Source: NCEH01 sp040049195
Lineage (GTDB): Bacteria > Pseudomonadota > Alphaproteobacteria > Rhizobiales > Xanthobacteraceae
Assembly: GCF_040049195.1 (NCBI RefSeq)
Contig: NZ_JBDZDL010000002.1
Length of the DNA: 64,000 bases
Strand: one strand, 5' to 3'
Shown here: one piece after another, positions 9,290-18,072 of the stretch
Position numbering within the stretch: the first letter of the stretch is position 1
Layout: the number at the start of each line of letters is the position of its first letter
Position numbers and translations under genes: made by a program
The notes under the pieces: model-generated
Databases searched by the model: none
What the model saw: only the letters and a program-made list of their open reading frames with translations
What the model was told of the DNA's origin: nothing

Positions 9290-9796
9290 ATGAGTTCCCT
9301 CTCAACCGAAAGCGCGGCCGAGCGCATCCCACCGTCCGATGACGAAGGCATTCGCCCCGGCGAGATCGCGGTCGCGCTGCCACCGGCGTTTGATGCCGGG
9401 CTCTATTTCATCGGCCGCATCCGCACGCCCTGGGCGCGGCGGGAGGATTGCCCCAAGCGCGGCAGCGAGGAGGGCCCCATCTGCCGGCTGGAAATTGACC
9501 CGCGCTGGGAAGCCGCGCTCGAAGGCGTGGGGCGCGAGCCGCGCCTCCAGGTGCTCTATTTCATGGACCAGGCCCGGCGTGACCTGGTGCTGCAGATGCC
9601 CCGGCGCGCCAGCGCGGCCTCCGGCACTTTCGCGCTGCGCTCGCCGGTGCGGCCGAACCCCATTGCCTCCTCGGTGGTGCTGTTCGTTACCCGCGAAGGC
9701 CTGAGTGTGCTGGTGCGCGGGCTCGATTGCATCGACGGCACGCCGCTGGTGGATCTCAAGCCGCAATATTGTACCCTGGCACACGATGTGACTTAA
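9290..9796 (+). CDS. trmO: tRNA (N6-threonylcarbamoyladenosine(37)-N6)-methyltransferase TrmO (TsaA/YaeB)
   Basis: This 168-residue protein matches the TrmO family, which uses S-adenosylmethionine to methylate t6A37 of tRNA-Thr. The diagnostic blocks are FIGRIRTPW near residue 40, the very conserved GTFALRSPVRPNPIASS in the middle, and GLDCIDGTPLVDLKP near the C-terminus. The first 25 residues are unconserved. The gene diverges from mazG, and a membrane protein gene follows 31 bases downstream. Confidence 0.85.
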   Translation: MSSLSTESAAERIPPSDDEGIRPGEIAVALPPAFDAGLYFIGRIRTPWARREDCPKRGSEEGPICRLEIDPRWEAALEGVGREPRLQVLYFMDQARRDLVLQMPRRASAASGTFALRSPVRPNPIASSVVLFVTREGLSVLVRGLDCIDGTPLVDLKPQYCTLAHDVT

Positions 9797-9827
9797 CGTC
9801 AGGTCGCGTCCGCACGCTTGAGCTTTC

Positions 9828-10466
9828 GTGAGGTTTCCCTTGAGCACATCCACCGGCCTTTCCTTCGGCGCGACCCCAGCGGATGGCGCGCCGCCGGCGG
9901 AAGAGGGGCTGATCTACAGTTTTCGGCCGCGCCTGATCGGCTCCGGCTCGCGGTTCCGGCTGGATGGCGAGACGCTGCATTGGGCGGTCGGCGCCCGCTC
10001 CGGGGCGCTACACCTGCGCGACGTGGTGCGGGTGCGGCTCAGCTATCATCCCGGCCAATTGGCCTCGCCCAATTATCAGACCGTGATCCACGGCAAGGCG
10101 GGGGAAAAGCTCACCATCGGCTCGCTCTCGCGCACCTCCATCACCAATGTGGACGACCATCGCAAGGCCTATGCCGCCTTCATCGCCGCCCTGCACGGGG
10201 CGCTGCGGCCTTATGCGAGCGCCATCGTGTTCGACGGCGGTCTGCCGCCCTGGCGCTGGTGGCTCATGAGCGCGCTGGCGGGCGTCACGGCTTTGGGGCT
10301 GGTGGCGGTGCTGGCGAGCGCGCTCGGCAATGCGGACTGGACGGTCGGCGCCCTGATCCTGGTGCTGTGCCCGCTGCTGGCGTGGCCGCTGGCGGAGATG
10401 CTCTGGCGCAACCAGCCGGCGCCCTATTCGCCCTCGGCCTTGCCGGCGCGCCTGCTGCCGAGCTGA
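9828..10466 (+). CDS. Hypothetical protein with two C-terminal membrane helices
   Basis: This 212-residue protein is not recognised. The first ~135 residues are soluble and beta-rich in appearance (YSFRPRLIGSGSRFRLDGETL), somewhat like a PH-type cytosolic domain. Two hydrophobic helices follow at about 145-166 and 172-192, with a proline-rich tail. The start is either the GTG used here or a TTG at 9840. Its last 43 bases lie antisense to the 3' end of the ycjF-like gene. It follows trmO closely and may be in the same transcript. No function is assigned. Confidence 0.6.
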   Translation: MRFPLSTSTGLSFGATPADGAPPAEEGLIYSFRPRLIGSGSRFRLDGETLHWAVGARSGALHLRDVVRVRLSYHPGQLASPNYQTVIHGKAGEKLTIGSLSRTSITNVDDHRKAYAAFIAALHGALRPYASAIVFDGGLPPWRWWLMSALAGVTALGLVAVLASALGNADWTVGALILVLCPLLAWPLAEMLWRNQPAPYSPSALPARLLPS

Positions 10467-11476
10467 GGGCGGACCTCTTCTTCCTGCGCCTTCTTCATCA
10501 GCCCCGCCGCCACGTCGGCGACGCGGGGCGCGGGCAAGGCGGTGAAGGGCAGGGGGCGTGTCACCGCGATCGCGGCGAGGCCGAGCCGCGCGGTGAGCAG
10601 GCCGTTCACTACCCCCTCGCCCAGCCGTGCCGAGAGGCGCGCCGCGATGCCCGAGCCCACCAGCTCCTGCACCAGCGTATCGCCCGCCGCCATGCCGCCG
10701 GTCACGGCGAGATGGCTCAGAACGTGGCGCACCAGCCGCAGCATGCCGAGCGCGCCGGGGCGTCCGCCATAGAGTTCCGCCAGCCGGCGGATCAGTACGA
10801 AGGCGCTGTAGAGCACGAACAGCAGGTCCACCACCGCGCGCGGTGAGACGGCGGTGACCACTGATACCCGCTTGGCCGTGTCCGAAACCAGCTGCCGCGC
10901 CCGCGCGTCGAGCGGCGCCATCAGGGTACGCTCGGTGAGCCGCACCAGATCCGCCCCGTCGATGATCGCGCCGAGGTGGGAAGAGAGGTCGCCACGGGCG
11001 CGGGCGAGCGCGGGCATCTCCTTGGCGATGCCGAGCAGATCGTGCGTCACCGCCTCGGCCAGCGGCCGGTCGTCGGTGGCGAGCGCGAGCACCGCCCGTT
11101 CGCGAATGGAATCCAGGCTGGAAAAGCGCATCAGCCCGGCGACCTCACGGCCGATGATGGCGAGCACGCTCACCGCCAGCAGGCCCGCCAGCGCCACGCC
11201 GAGATAGCCGAGCGCCTGGGTCTGCGCGAACAGATCCTCGATCAGCCGGGTCACCGCAAGGCCGATGCCGAGGCTCGCGAGCCCGCCGAGCGCGGTCCAG
11301 AACACGGCGCCGAGGGAGAAGCCCCGGCGCCGCGCGGGCGGGGCGGGCGCGACGATCTCGTCCGCCTCCTCGGTCGGCGCCGGCGCCTCGGTCACCACGA
11401 TGCCGGCCTCGTCCAGGCGGAACACCTGGGGGCGGGTATTTTCGGGCCGGTGCCGATCGTTGCGCGGGTCTGCCAT
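10424..11476 (-). CDS. YcjF-like DUF697/TIGR01620 membrane protein
   Basis: This 350-residue inner-membrane protein has a proline- and acidic-rich cytosolic N-terminus (about 50 residues), two membrane helices at about 55-75 and 90-112, and then a long helical DUF697 domain with a further hydrophobic stretch near 215-235. This is the YcjF pattern. In proteobacteria it is encoded next to the P-loop protein YcjX, as here, where it lies 14 bases downstream of ycjX. Its function is unknown; the pair is induced by stress in enterobacteria. Confidence 0.8.
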   Translation of the reverse strand: MADPRNDRHRPENTRPQVFRLDEAGIVVTEAPAPTEEADEIVAPAPPARRRGFSLGAVFWTALGGLASLGIGLAVTRLIEDLFAQTQALGYLGVALAGLLAVSVLAIIGREVAGLMRFSSLDSIRERAVLALATDDRPLAEAVTHDLLGIAKEMPALARARGDLSSHLGAIIDGADLVRLTERTLMAPLDARARQLVSDTAKRVSVVTAVSPRAVVDLLFVLYSAFVLIRRLAELYGGRPGALGMLRLVRHVLSHLAVTGGMAAGDTLVQELVGSGIAARLSARLGEGVVNGLLTARLGLAAIAVTRPLPFTALPAPRVADVAAGLMKKAQEEEVRPQLGSRRAGKAEGE

Positions 11477-11490
11477 GAAGACGTCTGATC

Positions 11491-12945
11491 TCAGCTCAGC
11501 CGGTCGCCCAATAGGAATTGGAGCGCGCGGTCGAGGCGTATATGGGGCAGCGGGCCGGCCGGGCCAATGCCGGCCGGCGGGCGGAAGCGCAGGAAGCGGA
11601 AATCCGCCTCGCTGTCCGGCCCGCTCGCAAGCCCGCGAAAGGCGGCGCCGTCGGCGGCGAACAGGGCATCGGGATTGGCCGGCAATTCGCCGGGAAACAG
11701 CGCCACGTCCTCGCTGCCGTCGAACACCTGTCCGCCGGCTTCCTGCCCGGCCTCGGGCGTGCCGATGATGGCGGCGATGTTGCGCCCGCCCTTGGAGACC
11801 TCGGCCTCGCGGGTGGCGCGGATCGCTGCGAGCGCGGCCACGTCGATGCGTGCCCCGCCTTCCTGGGCGCGGGCCAGCGCGCGCTCCACGAGCCGCCGCA
11901 GAATGGCTTCCAGCCGGTCGTGGCTGGCGCGGTGGAGATGGTCGGCCTTGGTTGCGGCGAACAGCACCTTCTCGATGCGCGGGCGCAGAAGGGCGCTGAC
12001 CAGCGTGTTCCGGCCCACGCGGAACGCCACCAGGATCGAATCCAGCGCGCGCTCCAGGTCCGCCAGGGCGGCGGGCCCGGCGTTGAGCGCGGAGAGCGCA
12101 TCCACCAGCACGATCTGCCGGTCGAGCCGGGCGAAATGATCGCGGAAGAAGGGGCGCACCACCGCGCTTTTGTAGGATTGGAACCGCCGCTCCATCATGG
12201 CGCCGAGCGAGCCCGCGGGCAGCGCCGCGCCGTCTTGAAGATCGAGCGGGGCGAAGGTGAGGGCCGGGGAGCCTTCCAGGTCGCCGGGCATGAGGAAGCG
12301 GCCCGGCGGCAGCAGGCTCATGCCCACCCGCTCACCCCGGCAGGCGGCGAGATAGGCGGTGAAGATGGCCGCAAGCTCCCGCGCCGCGCTCTCGTCCGCC
12401 GGCGCGGCAGGGGGGTGCGCGCCAAGCGCCGCCAGCAGGGCCCCGGCATAGGGCAGGCGTGCCGGCGCGCGGGCAAGCTCCAGCGCCTGCCGGCTGAAAT
12501 CGGCATAGCTCATGTCGAGCAGCGGCAGGTCCAGCAGCCATTCGCCGGGATAATCCACGAGATCGAGCGTGAGGCGCCGCGTGCCGCCCCGGACGGGCGC
12601 ATAGGAGACCTCCAGCCGCAACTCGCTGATGCGGGTGGTGGAGGAGGGCCAGTCGCGCGCGCTTGCGAGGCTGGCCAGATGGTCCTCATAGGGAAAGCGC
12701 GGCACCGCGTCGTCCGGCTGGGGCGCGAGGCGCGCGCCGGCGATGCGGCCGGCGTTCATCGCCTCGAACACCGGCAGGCGGCCGCCGCGCATCAGCGCAT
12801 GCACGAGCGCGGTGGTGAAGATGGTCTTGCCCGAGCGCGCAAGCCCGGTGACCCCCAGGCGCAAGGTCGGATGGGCGAGATCCTCGAACCGATCCGCGAC
12901 CGCGCGCAGGCCGATCCAGGCTTCATCCAGCAGGCCCATGGCCAA
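11491..12945 (-). CDS. ycjX: YcjX-family P-loop NTPase (DUF463)
   Basis: This 484-residue protein has an early Walker A motif GLARSGKT at residues 34-41, a DxxG-like motif LVDYPGEWL, and NKxD-like ATKAD further on. These mark the YcjX family of GTP-binding stress proteins. Other family-typical blocks are FPYEDHLASL near residue 83 and a C-terminal FRFLRFRPP. It lies between sixA (three bases upstream) and the ycjF-like gene, forming a three-gene leftward operon. The molecular role is not established. Confidence 0.9.
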   Translation of the reverse strand: MAMGLLDEAWIGLRAVADRFEDLAHPTLRLGVTGLARSGKTIFTTALVHALMRGGRLPVFEAMNAGRIAGARLAPQPDDAVPRFPYEDHLASLASARDWPSSTTRISELRLEVSYAPVRGGTRRLTLDLVDYPGEWLLDLPLLDMSYADFSRQALELARAPARLPYAGALLAALGAHPPAAPADESAARELAAIFTAYLAACRGERVGMSLLPPGRFLMPGDLEGSPALTFAPLDLQDGAALPAGSLGAMMERRFQSYKSAVVRPFFRDHFARLDRQIVLVDALSALNAGPAALADLERALDSILVAFRVGRNTLVSALLRPRIEKVLFAATKADHLHRASHDRLEAILRRLVERALARAQEGGARIDVAALAAIRATREAEVSKGGRNIAAIIGTPEAGQEAGGQVFDGSEDVALFPGELPANPDALFAADGAAFRGLASGPDSEADFRFLRFRPPAGIGPAGPLPHIRLDRALQFLLGDRLS

Positions 12946-12948
12946 GGG

Positions 12949-13470
12949 TCACATCTCCAGCATGAGCGAGCGCGGCGTCACGAAGCGGTCGAGCCGCCCG
13001 GTCTGCGGGGTCACCTCGGCCCAATCGTCGATGGGCAGGTCGATGATGGCCAGCGCGCCGGTGGGAAATTTCTCCGCCATCTGGCTGCGGGTGGCCGCCG
13101 GGCCCTGGTCGGTCAGCACGTCGGCGATGTCCTCCAGCCCGGGATTGTGCCCCACCAGCATCAGCGACTGAACCGCGCGCGGCTGCTCGCGCAGCACGGT
13201 CAGGATGCGCGTGACGCCGGCTTCGTAGAGGCGCGGCTCGCTCTGTACCGTGACGGTGGAGGGCAGGGCGGGCGCCACCAGCTCCCAGGTCTCGCGGGTG
13301 CGCCGGGCGGGGGACACGAGCACCCGGTCGGGCACCAGGTCCTGGGCCGCCATATAGGAGCCGACCATCGGCGCCGCCGCCCGTCCGCGCTGGGCCAACG
13401 GCCGCTCGGGATCGACAATGCCCGCAGGCCAATCGGATTTCGCGTGGCGAAGCAGAATGAGGCGGCGCAT
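12949..13470 (-). CDS. sixA: Histidine phosphatase family protein, SixA-like
   Basis: This 173-residue protein of the phosphoglycerate-mutase-like superfamily has the catalytic LLRHAKS motif (phospho-accepting H9), the SPARRTRET motif with its conserved arginine, and the second catalytic histidine in LVGHNPG. Length and motifs match SixA, which removes phosphate from histidine phosphotransfer proteins, though the true substrate here is unknown. The frame stays open further upstream, but the family start MRRLILLRHAK at 13470 is clear. It is the first gene of the leftward sixA-ycjX-ycjF operon. Confidence 0.85.
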   Translation of the reverse strand: MRRLILLRHAKSDWPAGIVDPERPLAQRGRAAAPMVGSYMAAQDLVPDRVLVSPARRTRETWELVAPALPSTVTVQSEPRLYEAGVTRILTVLREQPRAVQSLMLVGHNPGLEDIADVLTDQGPAATRSQMAEKFPTGALAIIDLPIDDWAEVTPQTGRLDRFVTPRSLMLEM

Positions 13471-13661
13471 GGACCATCCGAGGCGTGGCGAGGATTCGCA
13501 CCTTATCATGCGGGGTCCCCTGGTGCAGTGCGGCGAACCGCCGATATGCCGAAGAAGGGGCCGCCGCGTCCGGCGCCGGCCCTCAGCCCTCCCAGCGACA
13601 GGTATCCAGCTAGGGCGAGACTTTTGCCGATAACCTGAATATTCTTTGTCCCATCGCGCTG

Positions 13662-15326
13662 ATGAGCGGCTGGGGGCCGAGCTCGATGATCTTCCCTGGG
13701 CTAGTCGAGGCTGTCCGCGTTCGCCCATGGCTGTCCTACCTTTTGGCCGCTGCGCTCAGCGTTCTGGCCCTGCTGGTGCGCTTCGCCACGGGCGATCTCC
13801 TCGCCGGCTATCCCTTCATCACCTTCATTCCGGCGGTGTTTCTCGCAGCGTTTCTGGGCGGATTTGGGCCGGGCCTGCTGGCGGCCGTGCTCGGCGGGCT
13901 GCTGGTGGCCTATTACATCGTCACGCCGCAGGATGGCTTCGGGCTCGACTGGCCGTCCGGCTATGTCGGGATGTTGTTGTATGCCCTGACCTCCCTGCTG
14001 ATCATCTCCGTGACCGGCAGCCTGCTCGCCGCAGTCCAGCGGCAGAAGGCGAGCGATGAGGCCCTGCGTCGCCTGAATGCCGAGCTGGAGACGCGGATCG
14101 CCGAGCGCACCGCTGAACTGCAAGCCGAGATGACCGAGCGATTCGTCGCCGAAGCGCAGATCCGCCAGATGCAGAAGACCGAGGCGATCGGCCAGTTGAC
14201 CGGGGGTATCGCCCACGATTTCAACAATATGCTCGCCATCGTCATCGGCTCGCTGGATATCGCCAGGCGCCGGCTGACCGGCGATGAGCACGACCTGGTG
14301 CGGACCTGCCTCGACAATGCCATGGAGGGCGCACAGCGGGCCGCGGCGCTGACCCAGCGGCTGCTCGCCTTTTCCCGCCAGCAGCCGCTGGAGCCCCAGC
14401 CGGTGGACGCCAACAAGCTGGTGGGCGGCATGTCGGAACTGCTGCGGCGCACCCTCGGCGAAACCATTCGGGTGGAGACCGTGCTGGCCGGCGGCCTCTG
14501 GCGCTCGTTCGCCGATCCCGCGCAATTGGAAAATGCCATCGTCAATCTGGCGGTGAATGCGCGCGATGCCATGCCCGACGGGGGCCGGCTGACCATCGAG
14601 ACCGCCAATTCCGACCTGGACGAGCGCTATGCCCGCAATCATGCCGAGGTGACGGCCGGGCAATATGTTTTGGTGAGCGTCTCCGACACGGGCACCGGCA
14701 TGAGCGCCCACGTGATCGAGCGGGCGTTCGATCCGTTTTACACCACCAAGGGCGTCGGCCGCGGCACCGGCCTCGGGCTCAGCCAGGTGTACGGTTTCGT
14801 CAAGCAGTCCGGCGGCCATGTGAAGATCTATTCGGAGGTGGGCCAGGGCACCACGGTGAAGCTCTACCTGCCCCGTCATGTGGGGGAGCCGGCCAGGATC
14901 CAGCGCGGGGAAAGCGGCGAAGGGCATCCGCCGCTGGGCCGTCCGGAGATCACCATCCTGGTGGTGGAGGACGAGGAGAACGTGCGCCACATGAGCGTCG
15001 ATGCCCTGCGGGAGCTTGGCTACACCGTGGTGCAAGCGAGCAGCGGCAACCAGGCCCTGGAGCAACTGGTCCTGCAACCGCGCATCGACCTGCTGTTCAC
15101 CGACATCGTCATGCCCGACATGACCGGCCGGCAGCTGGCGGAACAAGCGGCCGCCGCGCGCGCCGGGCTGAAGGTGCTCTACACCACCGGCTACACCCGC
15201 AATGCCGTGGTGCATAACGGCATTCTGGACCGGGGCGTGGCCTTCCTGCCGAAGCCCTTCACGCTCGACCAGCTGGCCCGCAAGGTGGACGACGTGCTGG
15301 CCGACCGTGGCGCCAACCGGCCCTGA
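13662..15326 (+). CDS. Hybrid sensor histidine kinase with DUF4118-like membrane sensor and C-terminal receiver
   Basis: This 554-residue protein starts with four closely spaced membrane helices (about 25-120) that resemble the KdpD-type DUF4118 module. A coiled coil follows (about 125-165), then a HisKA domain with phospho-acceptor H185 in GGIAHDFNN. The HATPase domain has the N-box NAIVNLAVNARDAMP and the G-box GRGTGLGLSQVYG. A receiver domain with phospho-acceptor D481 (FTDIVMPDMTG) ends the protein. The catalytic core resembles that of CckA elsewhere in the window. No response regulator gene adjoins it, so it is an orphan, and its signal and target are unknown. Confidence 0.88.
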   Translation: MSGWGPSSMIFPGLVEAVRVRPWLSYLLAAALSVLALLVRFATGDLLAGYPFITFIPAVFLAAFLGGFGPGLLAAVLGGLLVAYYIVTPQDGFGLDWPSGYVGMLLYALTSLLIISVTGSLLAAVQRQKASDEALRRLNAELETRIAERTAELQAEMTERFVAEAQIRQMQKTEAIGQLTGGIAHDFNNMLAIVIGSLDIARRRLTGDEHDLVRTCLDNAMEGAQRAAALTQRLLAFSRQQPLEPQPVDANKLVGGMSELLRRTLGETIRVETVLAGGLWRSFADPAQLENAIVNLAVNARDAMPDGGRLTIETANSDLDERYARNHAEVTAGQYVLVSVSDTGTGMSAHVIERAFDPFYTTKGVGRGTGLGLSQVYGFVKQSGGHVKIYSEVGQGTTVKLYLPRHVGEPARIQRGESGEGHPPLGRPEITILVVEDEENVRHMSVDALRELGYTVVQASSGNQALEQLVLQPRIDLLFTDIVMPDMTGRQLAEQAAAARAGLKVLYTTGYTRNAVVHNGILDRGVAFLPKPFTLDQLARKVDDVLADRGANRP

Positions 15327-15362
15327 CCGCCGTCCGCCAACGGCGCGCCGCCGCAAGTTCGG

Positions 15363-15368
15363 TATAAT
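15363..15368 (+). promoter_or_regulatory. Possible -10 hexamer TATAAT
   Basis: A perfect TATAAT lies in the 249-base gap between the hybrid kinase and the FAD oxidoreductase. Such a match is notable at this GC content. No recognisable -35 element is found 16-18 bases upstream, so the site could be chance. The rest of the gap shows nothing else. Confidence 0.25.
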
Positions 15369-15575
15369 AAAACCAACATCAGAGCCCGCGCGGGGCGAAT
15401 CCCGGTTTGCGGTTTCTCGATACCGTCAAGCGCTCGATGCCCCTTGGACCTGACGCACGGCGATGCTACGCCTTACTCTTGCTGGATTTGTGACACCCTC
15501 TCGCCCACATTGGAGGGGGTGCCGCCGACACCGGCGTTCAACAACGGGATTGGGATTCATGACCCTTTCGCCACG

Positions 15576-16868
15576 ATGAACACGAGCGTGCGCGCCACCG
15601 GGCCCGGAATCGCCCCGGCCGAGCCGTTGCCCGTCGTGCGGGGCGACCTCGATTGCGATGTCTGCGTCATCGGCGACGGCGTGCCCGGGCTTTGGATCGC
15701 GCTCGTCCTGGCCCTGCGCGGCCGCACCGTGGTGTTGCTGGAGACGAAGGCCCCGGAGGCCGGTCGCCAGGAAAGCGTCATCACCTCCGGCCTCGATCTC
15801 ACCGCCAAGGATCTGTGTGCGCGTGCCGACCGCGACCGGGCGCGCGAATTGTATGATCTCTCCAACGGGGCGACGCGCAGCGCCCTGCGGCTGCTGGAGG
15901 TGCTGCGCCTCGAGCAGACCGGGGAGGGCGAATTGCTGGTGCCCGGCCCGGCCGGCCTCGCCGACCTGTTGGACGAGGCCGCCGCCCGCGACGTGCTCGG
16001 GCTCTCCGAGCTGGCCCGCGTGGGCGAGGCGGATCTGTTCGATCTCATCGGCACCGATGTCTATTCCGGCGCCCTGTTCGACCCGGACGCGCGGCGTTTC
16101 GACGTGGGCCCCCTGGCTTCGCTGCTGGGCGCGGCGGCGGTGGCGGCCGGCGTCCGGCGATTCCCGCGCACGCCGGTCGAGAGTGTCGATCTCGACGGCG
16201 TGCGCAAATATATCCAGCTCGCCACCGGGCGGGTGCGGGCGGACCACGCGATCTTCTGCGCCACGCGCGGGCTCGGCCGGGTGGCGCCCTGGCTTGCCCG
16301 CGCGGTCTATCCCGCAACCTTCGTCACCGGCAGCTTCCACGTCTCCGGGGGTGGCTATGGCGGCCCGGCGGTGCGCGAGACCGGCGCGCGGCCGGTGCGC
16401 TTCGCCCTCGATGGCGGTCACCTCACCTTCACCGCGCCCACCGCCACCTATCAGGGCCGGGAAGTCGCCGCCGCCTGCGCCCTGCGAAGGCAGGCCGGCG
16501 CCCTCTATCCGCGCCTCGCCTCCGCCATGGTGGGCCATGCCTTCGGCTGGCGCGCCGCGCGCGCTCCTTCCGGCCTGCCGCTGATCGGCAGCTATCGGCC
16601 GGGCGTGTGGTATGCCCTTGCCCTGGGACAGGACCCGCTGGCCAATATCAGCCTCGCCGCCGATCTGATCGGCGACGCCATCGTGGACCGCGACGACCGC
16701 ATCACCCTGTTCGGGGTCCCGCCGCTGCCATCCACCTGGGGCATGTTCGGCGCCGGCCTGCGCTGGACGAATTACTGGACCGGCCGGCTGGCGGACCGGG
16801 GAGAGCGCCGCCGCGCCCGCGTCGCGGACCGCCAGGAAGTCAGCACGGTGGAATTTTCCAGTGCATGA
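15576..16868 (+). CDS. FAD-dependent oxidoreductase (DAO family)
   Basis: The protein begins with a Rossmann FAD-binding fold: a beta strand, GDGVPG (fitting GxGxxG) and a downstream acidic residue in VVLLE. A DAO-type substrate domain follows, containing GGHLTFTAPTATYQGRE, and near the end comes the typical FAD-closing region LPLIGSYRPGVWYALALGQ. It is probably a flavin amine or amino-acid oxidase or dehydrogenase, but the substrate is not evident. The start is uncertain: the ATG used here gives 430 residues, while a GTG at 15519 or a TTG at 15444 would add up to 44 unconserved ones. It is a single gene with no obvious partner. Confidence 0.7.
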   Translation: MNTSVRATGPGIAPAEPLPVVRGDLDCDVCVIGDGVPGLWIALVLALRGRTVVLLETKAPEAGRQESVITSGLDLTAKDLCARADRDRARELYDLSNGATRSALRLLEVLRLEQTGEGELLVPGPAGLADLLDEAAARDVLGLSELARVGEADLFDLIGTDVYSGALFDPDARRFDVGPLASLLGAAAVAAGVRRFPRTPVESVDLDGVRKYIQLATGRVRADHAIFCATRGLGRVAPWLARAVYPATFVTGSFHVSGGGYGGPAVRETGARPVRFALDGGHLTFTAPTATYQGREVAAACALRRQAGALYPRLASAMVGHAFGWRAARAPSGLPLIGSYRPGVWYALALGQDPLANISLAADLIGDAIVDRDDRITLFGVPPLPSTWGMFGAGLRWTNYWTGRLADRGERRRARVADRQEVSTVEFSSA

Positions 16869-17020
16869 CGAATCATTCGGGATTCATTGACCTTATCCGT
16901 AACGAAAAAGCGCCGAATTGCGGCGAGAAGCGCAATAACTGCGGCGGAGTGACATATTTGGCACCAAAGAATGGAGGCTGCCCGGTAGGGTAGGCTTTGG
17001 GATTCCAAACCGGGTGGACT

Positions 17021-17878
17021 ATGGCCGAGCTGCGCCTTCTCTCTCTCGTAACGCTCTGTGCCACCGGCCTTTCCTTCGCCGCGCCCGGCTCGGCCGCCGC
17101 CGCCGATGTCGCCCCGGTCACGACAATCTTCGACGCTGCGTCTCAGCCGAAGGAAGATTGGTATGTGACGATCGGTGGGTCCGGCAACATCGTACCTCAA
17201 TATCCTGGCAGCGAGACGTATGAGCTGCGCCCCGGATTCATTTTCAGCTTGGAAAAAGCGAGCGAGCTCAACACGTTCCACAGCATCGACGACAATCCCT
17301 CGATCGCCTTCCTCGACACCGGCAGGTTCCGCATCGGCGCCGTGGGGCGGATCGACTGGGGCCGGGACGAGGACAATTCCGACCGCCTGACCGGCCTTGG
17401 AAACCTGGATCCCTCGCTTGAAGTGGGCGGCTATTCCGAATGGTACCCTGTTGACTGGCTGCGCCTGCGCGGCGAGTTGCGGTACGGCTTCGGCGGTTAT
17501 GAGGGATGGGTCGGCGATCTCGGCGCGGACGTGATTATTCCTTATGAATCCTGGCGTTTCGCCATCGGCCCCCGCCTCGCCTTCGGCTCTTCCGCGTATC
17601 AGAATGCCTATTTTGGGGTGACGCCGTTCCAGTCCCTCAGCGCGAATTTCCTCGGCAATCCGACGCCGGTCTATCAGGCCAGCAGCGGCCTGTACTCCTG
17701 GGGCGCGACCGCGCAGCTGACCAAGAATTTCGGCAAAGGCTTCACGGCAGGCGTATTTGGAACTTACGGCCGTCTCGTCGGAGACGCCGCCGATTCTCCG
17801 CTGACTCAGAGCTCCAATCAATTCATGGCAGGGGTCTCGCTCGCCTACACCTTCAACATTGGCAAGACCTGGTGGTGA
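17021..17878 (+). CDS. MipA/OmpV-family outer-membrane protein
   Basis: This 285-residue protein has a classical signal peptide of about 27 residues ending in an alanine-rich cleavage region. The mature part is rich in aromatic and alternating beta-strand segments, with GGSGNIVPQYPGSETYELRP near its start, which matches the MipA/OmpV pattern of an outer-membrane barrel. It ends in an aromatic residue (TWW), consistent with a barrel targeting signal. OmpV proteins are porin-like or serve as scaffolds for murein enzymes, and the exact role here is unknown. The ATG at 17021 was preferred because the signal peptide follows it directly. Confidence 0.8.
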   Translation: MAELRLLSLVTLCATGLSFAAPGSAAAADVAPVTTIFDAASQPKEDWYVTIGGSGNIVPQYPGSETYELRPGFIFSLEKASELNTFHSIDDNPSIAFLDTGRFRIGAVGRIDWGRDEDNSDRLTGLGNLDPSLEVGGYSEWYPVDWLRLRGELRYGFGGYEGWVGDLGADVIIPYESWRFAIGPRLAFGSSAYQNAYFGVTPFQSLSANFLGNPTPVYQASSGLYSWGATAQLTKNFGKGFTAGVFGTYGRLVGDAADSPLTQSSNQFMAGVSLAYTFNIGKTWW

Positions 17879-18072
17879 ACGACCGTCCACGTGCATGAAG
17901 CGCAAGCCTCGCCGTGGGCGGTATTAGACTGCAGTAAGGGAACGCGAAGAGCGTCGCTCGAGTTTGATCTCGGCTGATGCGTGTGTTGATGGCGGTTGTC
18001 GACGGGCGAGGTGGTGGATATAAGCGCGGCGACCCGGTGGGGATCAGCGACGCTGTATCGAGGACATTGCTG

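Noticed and set aside
11518..13638. 706-codon plus-strand frame opposite ycjX and sixA
   Set aside because: Composition is that of a shadow frame, and the minus-strand genes have clear motifs.
17977..18072. Upstream start for dksA giving a 32-residue extension
   Set aside because: The extension is not DksA-like; the family start is the ATG at 18073.
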